Shown: positions 36,933-46,483, counted from the first letter of the stretch. The stretch is DNA of 64,000 nucleotides from Nodularia sp. (in: cyanobacteria) (GCA_007692755.1 REBL01000145.1:1-64000), one strand, 5' to 3'. A program made the numbers and translations. The notes: generated by a model not told the origin, from the sequence alone.

Positions 36933-38504
36933 ATGAAATTAATTTCTGAACCATCGATTTCTGAGAAAATCCATAAAATGAAGCAAAGAGTGCGATGGCT
37001 TCATCCCCAGATAGTCTCTCAGGGAATCGACCAAACCAGCATGGTAATTGATGATGGTAAAGAGGACAATCCTGAATTTTCCTTTATGGTAATTGGTGAC
37101 ACTGGTACAACATCTCTTTACGGATACCATCCCCAGCGCAAAGTTGCCGAATTAATGCTTCCCCATAAAGACGATTGCCGTTTTGTCTTACATACTGGCG
37201 ATGTCATTTATGCCGTGGGTTCTCGTGAGTATTATGGCAAAAATTTTATTCAACCTTATCGGGAGTTTCTCGTAGGCGGAGACAAACCCGAAAATATTGC
37301 CTATGACCGGATGTTATTCAATCTGCCATTTTTAGCAGTACCCGGTAATCACGACTACTATGACGTGCCATTGATGTATCGTTTATTTACAGGAAGCACC
37401 CTGCCGTTACGTCGTTTCCTGCGCTACAAAGACATTGAGATTGGTTGGCATGGATCAAATAAAGGTGATGCTTATGCCAAAGCATTTCTTGATTATATAG
37501 GGGCGATCGCTTCCCCAAAAAAATTACAAAATCATTTAGATCAACATTACACTGCTATAATTGACGCGGGGCGCTGTATGCGTTATCAACCCGGAAAATT
37601 CACCCGTTTACCCAACCGCTATTACACCTTTCGTTATGGCGGTATCGACTTTTTCGCTTTAGATTCCAATACTTTCAACACACCATCCCCCTTACCAGAA
37701 ACTCCAGAAGGGGAAATGAACCGTCGGGAATTGCAGCAGCGTCGCCAAGTCATAGACCAAGAAGAAGAGCAGATTTTGGCAACCTGCGACCAACTCAACC
37801 CCGAAAAACCCACCGATGCAGAACAACTTGATTATCTCAATGCCAAATTAGAGCAAATCAACGAAGTCAAAATTGACATTGAAAAACAACTAGCATCCAA
37901 CGCCACAGATATTATCGATTTTGAACAACTGAATTGGCTCAAAAATAGACTCATAGAATCTTGGAACACTTCAGAAGTGCGGGGAAGAATTATTTTCTTT
38001 CACCATCCACCCTACGTCACAGAAGCCACAAAATGGAATCAAGCCCAAACCTTAGCAGTTCGTCATCGTCTCCGCTTTGTATTTGAACAGGTAGCAGAAA
38101 CCCTGGGTTCCCAAATCAAAGACCGTTCCATAGTCGATTTAATCTTCAATGGACACGCCCACTGCTTAGAACATATTCGCACAGGTGACACAGGATATGC
38201 CGATTCTCATATTAACTGTATCGTCTCTGGTGGCAGTGGTCATTATCCCCGCCGTCAACGTCGAGAAGGCAACGAATTGATAGAAACCTTTACAGAACTT
38301 CCTGGTCATCCCCAGCGAAAAGTTGCCGATTCCTTACTATTTGTTGGTCGCAATGGAAAAAAACCCCACAAGCATCTACCTTACTCCTGCGTAAAAATTG
38401 ACGTTCAAGCTGGTAATCCACCCAAATTCATTGTCACACCCTTAGTAGCTGATCGTGTAGGCGAAGAATGGCAAACCCCTCAACTTCAACCATTCGTAAT
38501 TTAA
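36933..38504 (+). CDS. Calcineurin-like metallophosphoesterase
   Basis: This 523-residue protein has all motifs of the dimetal phosphoesterase fold: MVIGDTGTT near residue 51, FVLHTGDVIYAVG near 88, LAVPGNHDYYDV near 138, IIFFHHPPYV near 351 and LIFNGHAHCLEH near 399. A charged helical insertion (residues 265-330, with EEEQILATCDQLNPEKPTDA) separates the third and fourth motifs. No signal peptide is seen, so it is probably cytoplasmic. Substrate is unknown; it may be a phosphatase or phosphodiesterase. AGGA nine bases upstream supports the ATG. Confidence 0.88.
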   Translation: MKLISEPSISEKIHKMKQRVRWLHPQIVSQGIDQTSMVIDDGKEDNPEFSFMVIGDTGTTSLYGYHPQRKVAELMLPHKDDCRFVLHTGDVIYAVGSREYYGKNFIQPYREFLVGGDKPENIAYDRMLFNLPFLAVPGNHDYYDVPLMYRLFTGSTLPLRRFLRYKDIEIGWHGSNKGDAYAKAFLDYIGAIASPKKLQNHLDQHYTAIIDAGRCMRYQPGKFTRLPNRYYTFRYGGIDFFALDSNTFNTPSPLPETPEGEMNRRELQQRRQVIDQEEEQILATCDQLNPEKPTDAEQLDYLNAKLEQINEVKIDIEKQLASNATDIIDFEQLNWLKNRLIESWNTSEVRGRIIFFHHPPYVTEATKWNQAQTLAVRHRLRFVFEQVAETLGSQIKDRSIVDLIFNGHAHCLEHIRTGDTGYADSHINCIVSGGSGHYPRRQRREGNELIETFTELPGHPQRKVADSLLFVGRNGKKPHKHLPYSCVKIDVQAGNPPKFIVTPLVADRVGEEWQTPQLQPFVI

Positions 38505-38579
38505 ACCCTCTGCGTACCTACCCTCCGGGAACGCCTAACGGCGAATGCGTTAACCTCAGCGTCCCTCTGCGTTTAAAAA

Positions 38580-39305
38580 ATGAAACTAATCACGCTCCTC
38601 TTCCTTCTGTTAAACTTCTTATTTACCCCCATCACCACAGCAAACGCCGCTACCCTCTCCGATAATATTTATCAACAGCGCACTCACCCTAGTTCAGACG
38701 GTATCGGAAAATCCTATATGGGGCGAGAAATAGCCAAAGTCATGGGACACACAGGCGCAGGTTGGTTAGAAAGACCCAGACGCGAGGTAGAAGAACAGCC
38801 CAGTAAAATAGTCAGTGCGCTGAATTTAGCACCCGATGATGTAGTGGCGGATATTGGCGCAGGTACAGGATATCTGAGTTTTCGCATTGCACCGCTATTA
38901 ACAGATGGAAAGGTTTTAGCTGTAGATATTCAACCACAAATGCTAGAGATAATCGACTTTTTCAAACAAGAGAAAAATATTAGCAACGTTGAGCCAATTT
39001 TAGCAACTCTCACCAACCCCAACCTCCCATCTGCAAGTGTGGATTTAGCGCTAATGGTGGATGCTTACCACGAGTTGGAATATCCCCAAGAAGTGATGCA
39101 AGGAATTGTTAAAGCCTTGAAACCAGGAGGTAAAGTAGTGCTGGTGGAATACCGGGGCGAAAATCCCTTAATTATGATTAAACGTTTGCACAAAATGACT
39201 CAAAAGCAAGTCCGTAAAGAAATGCAAGCCGTGGGTTTAGTTTGGCGAGAAACCAAAAACTTGTTACCCCAGCAACATTTAATGGTATTTGAAAAGCAGA
39301 CATAA
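38580..39305 (+). CDS. Class I SAM-methyltransferase with signal peptide
   Basis: This 241-residue protein opens with a clear signal sequence (MKLITLLFLLLNFLFTP then ANA, cleavage near residue 23). The mature part has GWLERPRREVEEQPSKIV, the SAM loop VADIGAGTGYLSFRIA near residue 88 and VEYRGENP near 195, like the Methyltransf_25/11 group. A methyltransferase beyond the membrane is unusual because SAM is cytosolic; it may stay membrane-anchored in the cytosol, or act in lumen or periplasm. It follows the metallophosphoesterase by 75 bases of dispersed-repeat sequence. Confidence 0.8.
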   Translation: MKLITLLFLLLNFLFTPITTANAATLSDNIYQQRTHPSSDGIGKSYMGREIAKVMGHTGAGWLERPRREVEEQPSKIVSALNLAPDDVVADIGAGTGYLSFRIAPLLTDGKVLAVDIQPQMLEIIDFFKQEKNISNVEPILATLTNPNLPSASVDLALMVDAYHELEYPQEVMQGIVKALKPGGKVVLVEYRGENPLIMIKRLHKMTQKQVRKEMQAVGLVWRETKNLLPQQHLMVFEKQT

Positions 39306-39340
39306 ACCTAATAGAAAAAAACACAGATAGACACAAATCA

Positions 39341-39380
39341 TTTATCTGTGTTTATCTGTGTTTATCTGTGTTTATCTGTG
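39341..39380. repeat. Four tandem decamers TTTATCTGTG
   Basis: Four exact copies lie back to back. The preceding bases (AACACAGATAGACACAAAT) are nearly their reverse complement, so the unit could fold as a hairpin between the convergent genes and help end transcription. Confidence 0.85.
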
Positions 39381-39414
39381 GACTATTAATTCTTTATAGA
39401 AAAAATTCCATATT

Positions 39415-39690
39415 TTATTCAGGTCGAATCAGGCTAACGCTTTTGTTTACACTATCCCAAACTATCCAGTTAGAAGAATTATCTACATCTTCCGCATTAT
39501 TGGTAACTTTAAAATACACCTTTTCCTGTCCCTTGGGTTCAATGGCAAAGTCGGCATTTTGGGCATAAACTACTCTAAACCCTTTATCCCGTAAGCAATA
39601 CATAGCCCAAGCTTTCAATGATTGCTTATGTGCTTCATGGGGAATTGGTGGTTTAGTGATGGTGTCTTGAATGACTTGAAATATCTCCAT
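39415..39690 (-). CDS. Hypothetical protein
   Basis: This protein of 91 residues starts MEIFQVIQDTITKPP and contains KAWAMYCLRDKGFRVVYAQN and FAIEPKGQEKVYFKVT. The last region looks like a small restriction-endonuclease-like or GIY-free beta fold, but I do not recognise a family and make no functional claim. A start 11 codons upstream (39723) is also open. It lies between convergent neighbours in a repeat-rich area. The protein-like composition makes a real gene likely. Confidence 0.5.
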   Translation of the reverse strand: MEIFQVIQDTITKPPIPHEAHKQSLKAWAMYCLRDKGFRVVYAQNADFAIEPKGQEKVYFKVTNNAEDVDNSSNWIVWDSVNKSVSLIRPE

Positions 39691-39828
39691 TAGTTTCTTA
39701 TTGAAAGTCGATATTGATTGCACGCAGAGGCGCAGAGGCGCAGAGGAGGAGAGGAGGAGAGAGGTAAATTTTTGTGAAAAAACTCTTGTTCCCCTCCTCG
39801 CTTGCGGGGAGGGGCTAGGGGTGGGGTT

Positions 39829-42800
39829 TTATTGATCATGTTTTGACGAATATGCAGTTTCCCGATCTAGTTTCATTTGATGGTGGTTTGGTTTAAACAA
39901 ACTTGCTGTAGTCGTTTTAATTACAATATACAAAATTGGCACCACAAACAAACTCAAAAAAGTAGCGATTAACATCCCGCCAAATACCGTCGTTCCCAAA
40001 GACAGACGACTTCCCGCACCAGCCCCTGTGGCAATGGTCAAGGGGAAAATACCCAGAAGTGTAGAAAATGCCGTCATCAAAATCGGGCGTAAACGACCTT
40101 GTGCAGCCTCTACAGCCGCTTTAGTAATGGAAAGCCCTTCATCCCGCAGTTGGTTGGCAAATTCCACAATCAAAATCGCATTCTTACTAGCCAAACCAAT
40201 CAACATGACTAGACCGATTTGACAGTAAACATCATTAGCAAAACCCCGCATTGATTGGGCTACAAGTGCGCCAAAAATTGCTAAAGGCACTGATAACAGG
40301 ATAATTAAGGGGTCTATGTAGTTCTCATACTGAGCTGCTAGCACTAAAAAGACGAAGACAATTCCTAAACCAAAGATAATCGGTGCTAAACCACCAGATT
40401 CTATTTCTTCTAATGCAGTTCCTGACCACTCATAACCAAAACTAGGTGGTAAAATTTCTTCAGCTAACTGTTCCATAGCCTGAATAGCGTTTCCAGAACT
40501 AGCGCCGGGTGCAGGAGAACCATTGATTTCAATTGAGCGAAATAGATTATAGTGATTAATCGTTTGCGCCCCCACAACGGTAGTAGTTGTGATTAAGTTT
40601 CTCAAAGGAATCATTTGATTGGTTTGAGAACGTACAGATAAGTTACCAATATCACTGGGGTTAGAGCGAAACTGTTGGTCTGCTTGGATATAAACTCGAT
40701 AGTTACGCTGCTGGAGGTTGAAATCATTGACATATTGAGAACCTAAAGCAGTTTGCAAAGTCCGAAAGATATCATCTATGGAAACTTGTAGTGCTTTGGC
40801 TCGATTCCGGTCTACTTCTACCAGCAATTGCGGTGTTTGTGCGGCAAAAGTACTAAATACAGCTTGTAATCCTGGTGTTTGGTTGGCGCGACCCAGCAAT
40901 TGACCCATTGACTGGACTAAACTGTCTAAGCCACTACTACCTCTGCGGTCTTGCAGTTGAAACTCGAAGCCACCAAAGTTACCTAATCCTGGAATAGCTG
41001 GTGGATTTACCGGAAATACTCTGGCTTCTGTAATGGCGAACAGTTTTCCTCGTAAATTATTGAGAATCGCCTGTACTGATTGGTCTGGTCGTGAGCGTTC
41101 TCCCCAAGGTTTTAAAGTAGTAAATATAATACCGTTATTGGCAGTGTTACCACTGAAACTAAAGCCGCCCACAGCGAAGGTTCCCACGACTTCAGGAATT
41201 GCCAAGATTTCTTTTTCTACCTGGGCCATGACATCACTGGTATATTGCAGGGAAACCCCTTGCGGCCCTTGGATGAGTGTAATGAAAAAGCCTTCGTCTT
41301 CTTCTGGCAGAAAGGCTGTAGGTACTGTGATATACAGCCAAGCTGTCATTCCCAAGGAAACAATGAATAGTCCAATGATAATGTTTTTGAAGCGGATCAG
41401 AAAGTGGAGCGATCGCTGATAACTTCTTTGTACCGAGTCGAGTACCTGATTAACCCGCTCAAAAAACCGACCCAGCCAGCCTGTAGTTTGCTGTCCTGGA
41501 CGTAGCAGTAAGGCACACAAAGAAGGTGTCAGGGTTAAAGCCAAAAAAGTAGAAATTACAATCGAGAAGGCGATGGTCAGCGCAAATTGCCGATACAATG
41601 CGCCAGTACTTCCGGGAAAAAACGCCACAGGGATAAATACCGCCATCAGCACTAAGGAAGTGGCAATTACTGCCCCAAATAGTTCAGACATGGACTCACT
41701 GGCGGCTCGGCGAGGACTCATGCCTTTATCTTGGATAAAACGGCTAATCTGCTCAACTACAACAATCGCGTCGTCTACCACCATCCCCGATGCTAAAGTC
41801 AGACCAAATAAAGTCAAACTATTAATGGAAAAGCCAAAAATTCTAGCAAAAATAAATGTCCCAATCAGAGACAGAGGAACAGTTAGTGCGGGAATTAAAG
41901 TAGTTCGCCAGTCCTGCAAGAACACAAAAATCACAATCACAACTAGTATGATTGCGGCAATTAGAGTCTTGACTACTTCTAACATCGACTCTTCCACAAA
42001 GAGTGTCGTGTCAAAGGCTACCTCATACTGTATTCCCGGTGGAAAATTGGGAGCCAATCGCGCCATTTCTTCCCTAACTCCCCGCGCCACATCTAAGGCA
42101 TTACTCCCAGGAAGCTGATAAATACCTAAACCGACTGCATCTTGAGCGCGATAGCGCAAAAATGAGTTGTAATTTTCTGCTCCTAGTTCTGCTCTACCAA
42201 CATCTTTAAGCTTGATTAAGGTGCCATCATCGTCAGTTCTTAAGACAATTTCCGCAAATTCTGCTGGTTCTACTAACCTACTAGCAGCACGGACATCCAT
42301 TTGAAATCTTTGCCCTTCTGGAGCAGGTTCTTGCCCAATGCTCCCCGCACCGACCTGCAAGTTTTGTTCAGATAAGGCGTTGGCGACATCCGCAGTCGTT
42401 AACCCCCGACTAGCAAGGCGATTTGGATCTAACCATAGCCGCATTGCATAGCGACGTTCACCAAAGATTGTGGCATTACTAACACCTTTAACTCTTTTTA
42501 AAGCATCTGCTATGAAAAGGTCGGCATAGTTACTTAAAAATATATTGTCGTATTCATCATTCTCAGCAAATAGACCAATTGCTAACAGTATATTATTAGA
42601 TTGCTTGGAGACCCTAACACCCGTCCGTTGTACAGCTTCTGGCAGTTGCGGTTGGGCAAGGGAAACCCGGTTCTGCACATCCACCGCCGCAATATCGGAA
42701 TTTCGGGATGAATCGAAGGTAGCTGTAATGTTAGTAGAGCCATCGTTACTACTACTAGAAGTAATGTAGCGGATACCTTCAATGCCGTTAATTTGCCTTT

Positions 42801-42999
42801 CTAAGATGTTCGTCACACCGCTTTCTACGTCCTCAGCACTAGCTCCGCTAAAGTTGGCGGTGACGTTGATTTGAGTGGGAGCAATATCTGGGAAACGCGC
42901 AATAGGTAGAGTGGGAATACAAATCAATCCCAATAACAGCACAATCAATGCACAAACGGTCGCAAAAACTGGTCGTTTAATAAAAAAATCAATAAACAT
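39829..42999 (-). CDS. RND efflux pump permease (HAE1/AcrB family)
   Basis: This 1056-residue inner-membrane proton antiporter has the twelve-helix RND layout with two large periplasmic loops. The N-terminus FIDFFIKRPVFATVCALIVL is typical of AcrB. The proton-relay aspartates are in SGMVVDDAIVVVEQISRF (near residue 407) and the lysine is in IGLASKNAILIVEFANQL (near 940). It should export hydrophobic compounds with the adaptor gene 268 bases away on the same strand and an unlinked TolC-like outer membrane channel. Its regulator is likely the divergent TetR gene beyond the adaptor. Confidence 0.93.
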   Translation of the reverse strand: MFIDFFIKRPVFATVCALIVLLLGLICIPTLPIARFPDIAPTQINVTANFSGASAEDVESGVTNILERQINGIEGIRYITSSSSNDGSTNITATFDSSRNSDIAAVDVQNRVSLAQPQLPEAVQRTGVRVSKQSNNILLAIGLFAENDEYDNIFLSNYADLFIADALKRVKGVSNATIFGERRYAMRLWLDPNRLASRGLTTADVANALSEQNLQVGAGSIGQEPAPEGQRFQMDVRAASRLVEPAEFAEIVLRTDDDGTLIKLKDVGRAELGAENYNSFLRYRAQDAVGLGIYQLPGSNALDVARGVREEMARLAPNFPPGIQYEVAFDTTLFVEESMLEVVKTLIAAIILVVIVIFVFLQDWRTTLIPALTVPLSLIGTFIFARIFGFSINSLTLFGLTLASGMVVDDAIVVVEQISRFIQDKGMSPRRAASESMSELFGAVIATSLVLMAVFIPVAFFPGSTGALYRQFALTIAFSIVISTFLALTLTPSLCALLLRPGQQTTGWLGRFFERVNQVLDSVQRSYQRSLHFLIRFKNIIIGLFIVSLGMTAWLYITVPTAFLPEEDEGFFITLIQGPQGVSLQYTSDVMAQVEKEILAIPEVVGTFAVGGFSFSGNTANNGIIFTTLKPWGERSRPDQSVQAILNNLRGKLFAITEARVFPVNPPAIPGLGNFGGFEFQLQDRRGSSGLDSLVQSMGQLLGRANQTPGLQAVFSTFAAQTPQLLVEVDRNRAKALQVSIDDIFRTLQTALGSQYVNDFNLQQRNYRVYIQADQQFRSNPSDIGNLSVRSQTNQMIPLRNLITTTTVVGAQTINHYNLFRSIEINGSPAPGASSGNAIQAMEQLAEEILPPSFGYEWSGTALEEIESGGLAPIIFGLGIVFVFLVLAAQYENYIDPLIILLSVPLAIFGALVAQSMRGFANDVYCQIGLVMLIGLASKNAILIVEFANQLRDEGLSITKAAVEAAQGRLRPILMTAFSTLLGIFPLTIATGAGAGSRLSLGTTVFGGMLIATFLSLFVVPILYIVIKTTTASLFKPNHHQMKLDRETAYSSKHDQ

Positions 43000-43199
43000 A
43001 GATTTGAGAAATGGGTAAATAAAAATTGGCAGTTAGGAATTAGTCAACCAATTTTGGATTGTAAATTGAGGTTTTTCCATTTACAGCACATTTCATCTGA
43101 GTGAAGTATATAAGGTTTGTCAGGAAAGATATTCACCCCAAAACATTCATAATCAAGTGCTGTAGATTCTAAAATCTCAATTCTAATTCCAAAAATTAT

Positions 43200-43266
43200 T
43201 CAATTACGAATTACGAATTACGTTCGCGTAGCGTGCCGGAGGCTCTATTACGAATTACGAATTAGT
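43200..43266. repeat. Heptamer repeats (ATTACGA) interrupted by a GC-rich dispersed repeat
   Basis: AATTACGAATTACGAATTACG is followed by TTCGCGTAGCGTGCCGGAGG and then by further ATTACGA copies. It separates the pump genes. The rest of the 268-base gap (43000-43199) is AT-rich with no gene seen. Confidence 0.8.
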
Positions 43267-43267
43267 A

Positions 43268-44824
43268 TTAGGGTTTTCCATTCCCCATTTCTGGCGGTGC
43301 AGGCATTATTGGCGCACCATTGGTTAAATTTAGAATGCCAGAAACAACGATTTTGTCACCAGCTTCCAGTCCTTCCAAAACTTGATAATCGTTGCCTTCA
43401 ATGGCTCCCAATTTCACAGGCTTTTGTTGAGCTACCAAGTTCGGCATTCCCGGTTTAGATTCTTCTGGCTCTTGGGCTACAAACACAAAAGTTTGTCCAC
43501 CCATACGAGATATTGCTGCTGTGGGAATTAAGATTCCTGGGCGTTCATCCCAGATAACTCTGGCTTGTACGTTCAGGCGATTGAGTATTTGGTTTCTGGT
43601 ATTGGGAAAGGTGGCTTTAGCTAAAAGATTCTGCGTATTAGGACTGATATTCGGCGAGATAAAACTCACCTGACCTGTGGCGGCTGGTTGGCCTTCAGCA
43701 TCTAGTACTTGTACAGGTAATCCCACACGCAACCTTTCGGCTTCGTTGAAAGGAATAGCTAAATTCAATTCCAAAGTGTCATTTTGATTCAGTGTGGTGA
43801 GTTCGTCTCCTTGGCTGACAAAATCTCCCACCTTCGCCGGAATATCACCGAGAATACCAGTTAAAGGAGCGACAACGTTTGTGAATTGCTGTTGCACTTC
43901 CGCTACCTGGACTTGGGCAGCGGCTTCGCTGACTTGAGAACGAGCTTGGGCAATTTCTTCTGGGCGAGGGCCATTCTCTAGTTGTCTGACGTTTTGCTTT
44001 TCTAGTTCCACAGCCGCAGCTAGTTCATTAATATCAGAGCTTCGGCTTTTGCGGAGTTGTTCGAGCCGTCTTTGGGCTTCTTGCAGCCTAGCTTCAGCGC
44101 TTCTCTGTTCTCCGAGAAATCCTTCTAGTTGGTCTTGGGAAACAGCACCTTCTGTTCTTAATTTTTGGTATCGCTGACCTCGTGACTGTGCCAATTCCAG
44201 ATCCGATTTAGCGACCTCAATTTGAGCTTCAGCCTGAGCAATTTCTTCGGGACGCGCTCCACCTTGGGCATTTGCTAGGCGAATTTCGGCTTGAGCTAAT
44301 CTGGCTTTACCTTGGGCAATTTCTTCGGGACGTGTACCTGCTTTGAGTTCTGCTAGTCGGGCTTGAGTACGCTCTAATGTTGCTTTTGCTTGTCGTAAGC
44401 GGGCTTGGGTATCGTCACTTTGCAGACGAATTATAACTTGCCCTTTCTGGACGCGATCGCCTTCTTTAAATAAAATTTGATTGATTCGGCCGTCAGTCTC
44501 TGGCTTGATTGCTACTGAACCAGGAGCGTTTAAAAAGCCACCAATGACTAAACTGTCTTCTATAGTTCCAGTTTCTACAGTAGCTAACTTCACCGGAATT
44601 CCCATCGGTTGACCAGCCGCAGCTGTATCGCCAGGTGCATTACCCGCAAAACTATTTTGCCACCAGCGCCAACCAAAGCCACCACCTACAATTAACAGGA
44701 CGATGCCCAAAATTAACGGCCAACGTCGCTTTTGAATTGGTTTAAGCGTTTGCTCTTGCTGTTCCATCTGACTGGAATCAGTTTCAGCAGAAGTTTGAGA
44801 CTCAGGAGATTCCGAATTAAGCAT
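43268..44824 (-). CDS. RND efflux periplasmic adaptor (HlyD/AcrA family)
   Basis: This 518-residue adaptor starts with a cytoplasmic tail, then one transmembrane helix (WPLILGIVLLIVGGGFGWRW near residues 34-53). A biotinyl-lipoyl half motif VQKGQVIIRLQSDDTQ lies near residue 122. A long alpha-helical hairpin follows and holds three copies of a RPEEIAQ motif (near residues 157, 183 and 285). Beta-barrel sequence with NVVAPLTGILGDIPAKVGDF follows. It links the RND permease to the outer membrane channel. The ORF order adaptor then permease on the minus strand is typical for a pump operon. Confidence 0.9.
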   Translation of the reverse strand: MLNSESPESQTSAETDSSQMEQQEQTLKPIQKRRWPLILGIVLLIVGGGFGWRWWQNSFAGNAPGDTAAAGQPMGIPVKLATVETGTIEDSLVIGGFLNAPGSVAIKPETDGRINQILFKEGDRVQKGQVIIRLQSDDTQARLRQAKATLERTQARLAELKAGTRPEEIAQGKARLAQAEIRLANAQGGARPEEIAQAEAQIEVAKSDLELAQSRGQRYQKLRTEGAVSQDQLEGFLGEQRSAEARLQEAQRRLEQLRKSRSSDINELAAAVELEKQNVRQLENGPRPEEIAQARSQVSEAAAQVQVAEVQQQFTNVVAPLTGILGDIPAKVGDFVSQGDELTTLNQNDTLELNLAIPFNEAERLRVGLPVQVLDAEGQPAATGQVSFISPNISPNTQNLLAKATFPNTRNQILNRLNVQARVIWDERPGILIPTAAISRMGGQTFVFVAQEPEESKPGMPNLVAQQKPVKLGAIEGNDYQVLEGLEAGDKIVVSGILNLTNGAPIMPAPPEMGNGKP

Positions 44825-45378
44825 CTTGATTTTCTGATCTTGTGGACAGTTTGGGAGTTGGTTAATCTACTCTCGCTGGAAAAACTATATATAAGGCTGT
44901 TTTCGCAAGTTTGTTACTATATCTAAAATCTGTAAAATCGAGTATTTTAGGGTGAAGACTGGGTTCATTTCAAGAAATAAATCCTTAATCAAGCAATTAT
45001 TCACAAACAAATGTAAGTGCTTGCTTGCATTATATACATATAGCGAGAGAATTGGTAGAAATTAAAATGATTTGATGGCGATCGCTAAAGAATGTGCATC
45101 CAAATTTCAGTCAAAGAAATTTAGGGACTAAATATAAGTTTTAATTATTTAATTCAAAAATGTAGCGAGAGGTGCAAATGGATAAACAATCTCTTGCTCC
45201 AATCTACATAGGGTAGTCTAGCTTGTAATGGATGTGTTGAGAATATCTGATGTTAAATGGGAAGTTCTATATTTATATATGGTGTTGAAGAAGCATGAGA
45301 TGCCAATTTTACCTATTCATTGACATCAAACACATATCATGTTAATTTTAATCAGACCGATGGGTCTGTTATAATTTT
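44825..45378. other. Divergent control region between efflux genes and tetR
   Basis: These 554 bases are AT-rich, and no gene was seen. The right end carries the TetR operator and a plausible promoter: TTGACA at 45320-45325 and a weak TTAATT at 45342-45347, placing the start of transcription inside the operator. A HIP1 octamer lies around 45079. No copy of the operator core was seen near the adaptor gene. Confidence 0.5.
45353..45368. promoter_or_regulatory. TetR operator, tetR promoter
   Basis: CAGACC-GATG-GGTCTG is a perfect 6-bp inverted repeat that ends ten bases before the tetR ATG. Its core GACCGATGGGTC matches the palindrome GACCGAACGGTC before the thioesterase gene, which suggests that the regulator controls both. 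Confidence 0.7.
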
Positions 45379-45966
45379 ATGTCTAAAGGCGAAGAAACAA
45401 AAGCAAAAATTCTCCAACAAGCAGCCGAACTGTTTAACCAACAGGGATACGCTGGCTCATCGATTTCTGACATTATGCGTGTTACAGGATTACAGAAAGG
45501 AGGAATTTACAACCACTTCCAAAGTAAAGATGAGTTAGCGCTACAGGCTTTTGACTATGCGATCGCCTGCGTCAGTAAGCATTATAGAATTGTATTACGA
45601 AGCAAGCGTCATGCAATTGACCGTTTGCAAGCAATAATTGAGGTATTTAGTAATTTTGCCGACAACCCACCCATTCAGGGAGGATGTCCATTGTTAAATA
45701 CTGCTGTGGAAAGTGATGATACTCATCCGGTATTAAGGGAACGCACTCAAAAAGCGATGAACTCTTGGCTGCATTTAATTTGTCGAATTATCGAAACGGG
45801 AATTGAAAAAGGTGAAATTCGTTCTGACGTAAATGCTGATGAATTTGCAACCATCATCACTGCAACATTGGAAGGAGCGATTATGATGAGCAAACTCTAC
45901 GGTGATTCAATTTATATGCAGCGAGCAGTTAATCATTTAAATCAGTATATAGATAGTCATTTTTAA
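45379..45966 (+). CDS. TetR/AcrR family transcriptional regulator
   Basis: This 195-residue regulator has the N-terminal helix-turn-helix, NQQGYAGSSISDIMRVTGLQ followed by KGGIYNHFQSKDELA (residues 19-55). The C-terminal ligand domain is helical. TetR proteins usually repress their own gene and a neighbour until a small molecule binds. The perfect palindrome before its start and the matching one before the thioesterase gene fit that. The ATG has no clear Shine-Dalgarno; TATAAT at 45370 lies too close to the ATG to be a normal -10. Confidence 0.92.
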   Translation: MSKGEETKAKILQQAAELFNQQGYAGSSISDIMRVTGLQKGGIYNHFQSKDELALQAFDYAIACVSKHYRIVLRSKRHAIDRLQAIIEVFSNFADNPPIQGGCPLLNTAVESDDTHPVLRERTQKAMNSWLHLICRIIETGIEKGEIRSDVNADEFATIITATLEGAIMMSKLYGDSIYMQRAVNHLNQYIDSHF

Positions 45967-46006
45967 ATCTATATTCCCCATAATAGAATAACTTTGCCCA
46001 ATAACC

Positions 46007-46018
46007 GACCGAACGGTC
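46007..46018. promoter_or_regulatory. TetR operator, thioesterase promoter
   Basis: GACCG-AA-CGGTC is a perfect 12-base palindrome, 21 bases before the thioesterase ATG. It shares GACCGAnnGGTCT with the site before tetR. Confidence 0.7.
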
Positions 46019-46039
46019 TTAAATATTCAACACAACATC

Positions 46040-46483
46040 ATGCTAATAACTCATAACCCACACAGACCATTAGAAGTAAAACTCACAATACCTGTAAGAA
46101 CATATGATATTGATTTTGCAGGCATTGTCAGCAACATTGTTTATATCAGATGGCTAGAAGATTTACGCTTAAAGTGCCTAGATGAATACTTGCCACTTGG
46201 TCAACTAATTGAACAAGGATACACGCCAATATTAGCTGGAACCGAAATTGAGTATAAACGCCCTATCAAACTTGGTGACAAAGTAGAAGGACGTTTATGG
46301 ATACATAATTTAGGACGTTTAAAGTTGACGCTTCAAGCTGAAATTTTTTCTAACAATAACTTGGCAGCAGTCGCAATCCAAAAAGGTGCATTTGTCAATT
46401 TTCAAACTGGTCGCCCTATTCCAATTCCCCCAAAATTACAACAAAAGTATTTAGCGGATCAACAAGTCAGTTCAAGCATTTAA
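46040..46483 (+). CDS. Acyl-CoA thioesterase, 4HBT/YbgC type
   Basis: This is a 147-residue hotdog-fold protein. VRTYDIDFAGIVSNIVYIRW (near residues 14-33) is the 4-hydroxybenzoyl-CoA thioesterase signature with the catalytic aspartate, and EIEYKRPIKLGDKVEGRLWI is a core strand motif. It should hydrolyse an acyl- or aryl-CoA; the substrate is unknown. It lies 73 bases after tetR and has its own operator palindrome, so it is a likely member of the TetR regulon, perhaps to detoxify an aromatic or fatty acyl signal. That link is inference. Confidence 0.85.
   Translation: MLITHNPHRPLEVKLTIPVRTYDIDFAGIVSNIVYIRWLEDLRLKCLDEYLPLGQLIEQGYTPILAGTEIEYKRPIKLGDKVEGRLWIHNLGRLKLTLQAEIFSNNNLAAVAIQKGAFVNFQTGRPIPIPPKLQQKYLADQQVSSSI

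Noticed and set aside
41573..42118. 181-codon frame on the plus strand
   Set aside because: It is antisense to the RND permease with composition typical of a shadow frame.
45370..45375. TATAAT as the -10 box of tetR
   Set aside because: It ends only three bases before the ATG, so the transcript would start inside the gene; the TTGACA at 45320 with a weaker -10 at 45342 fits better.
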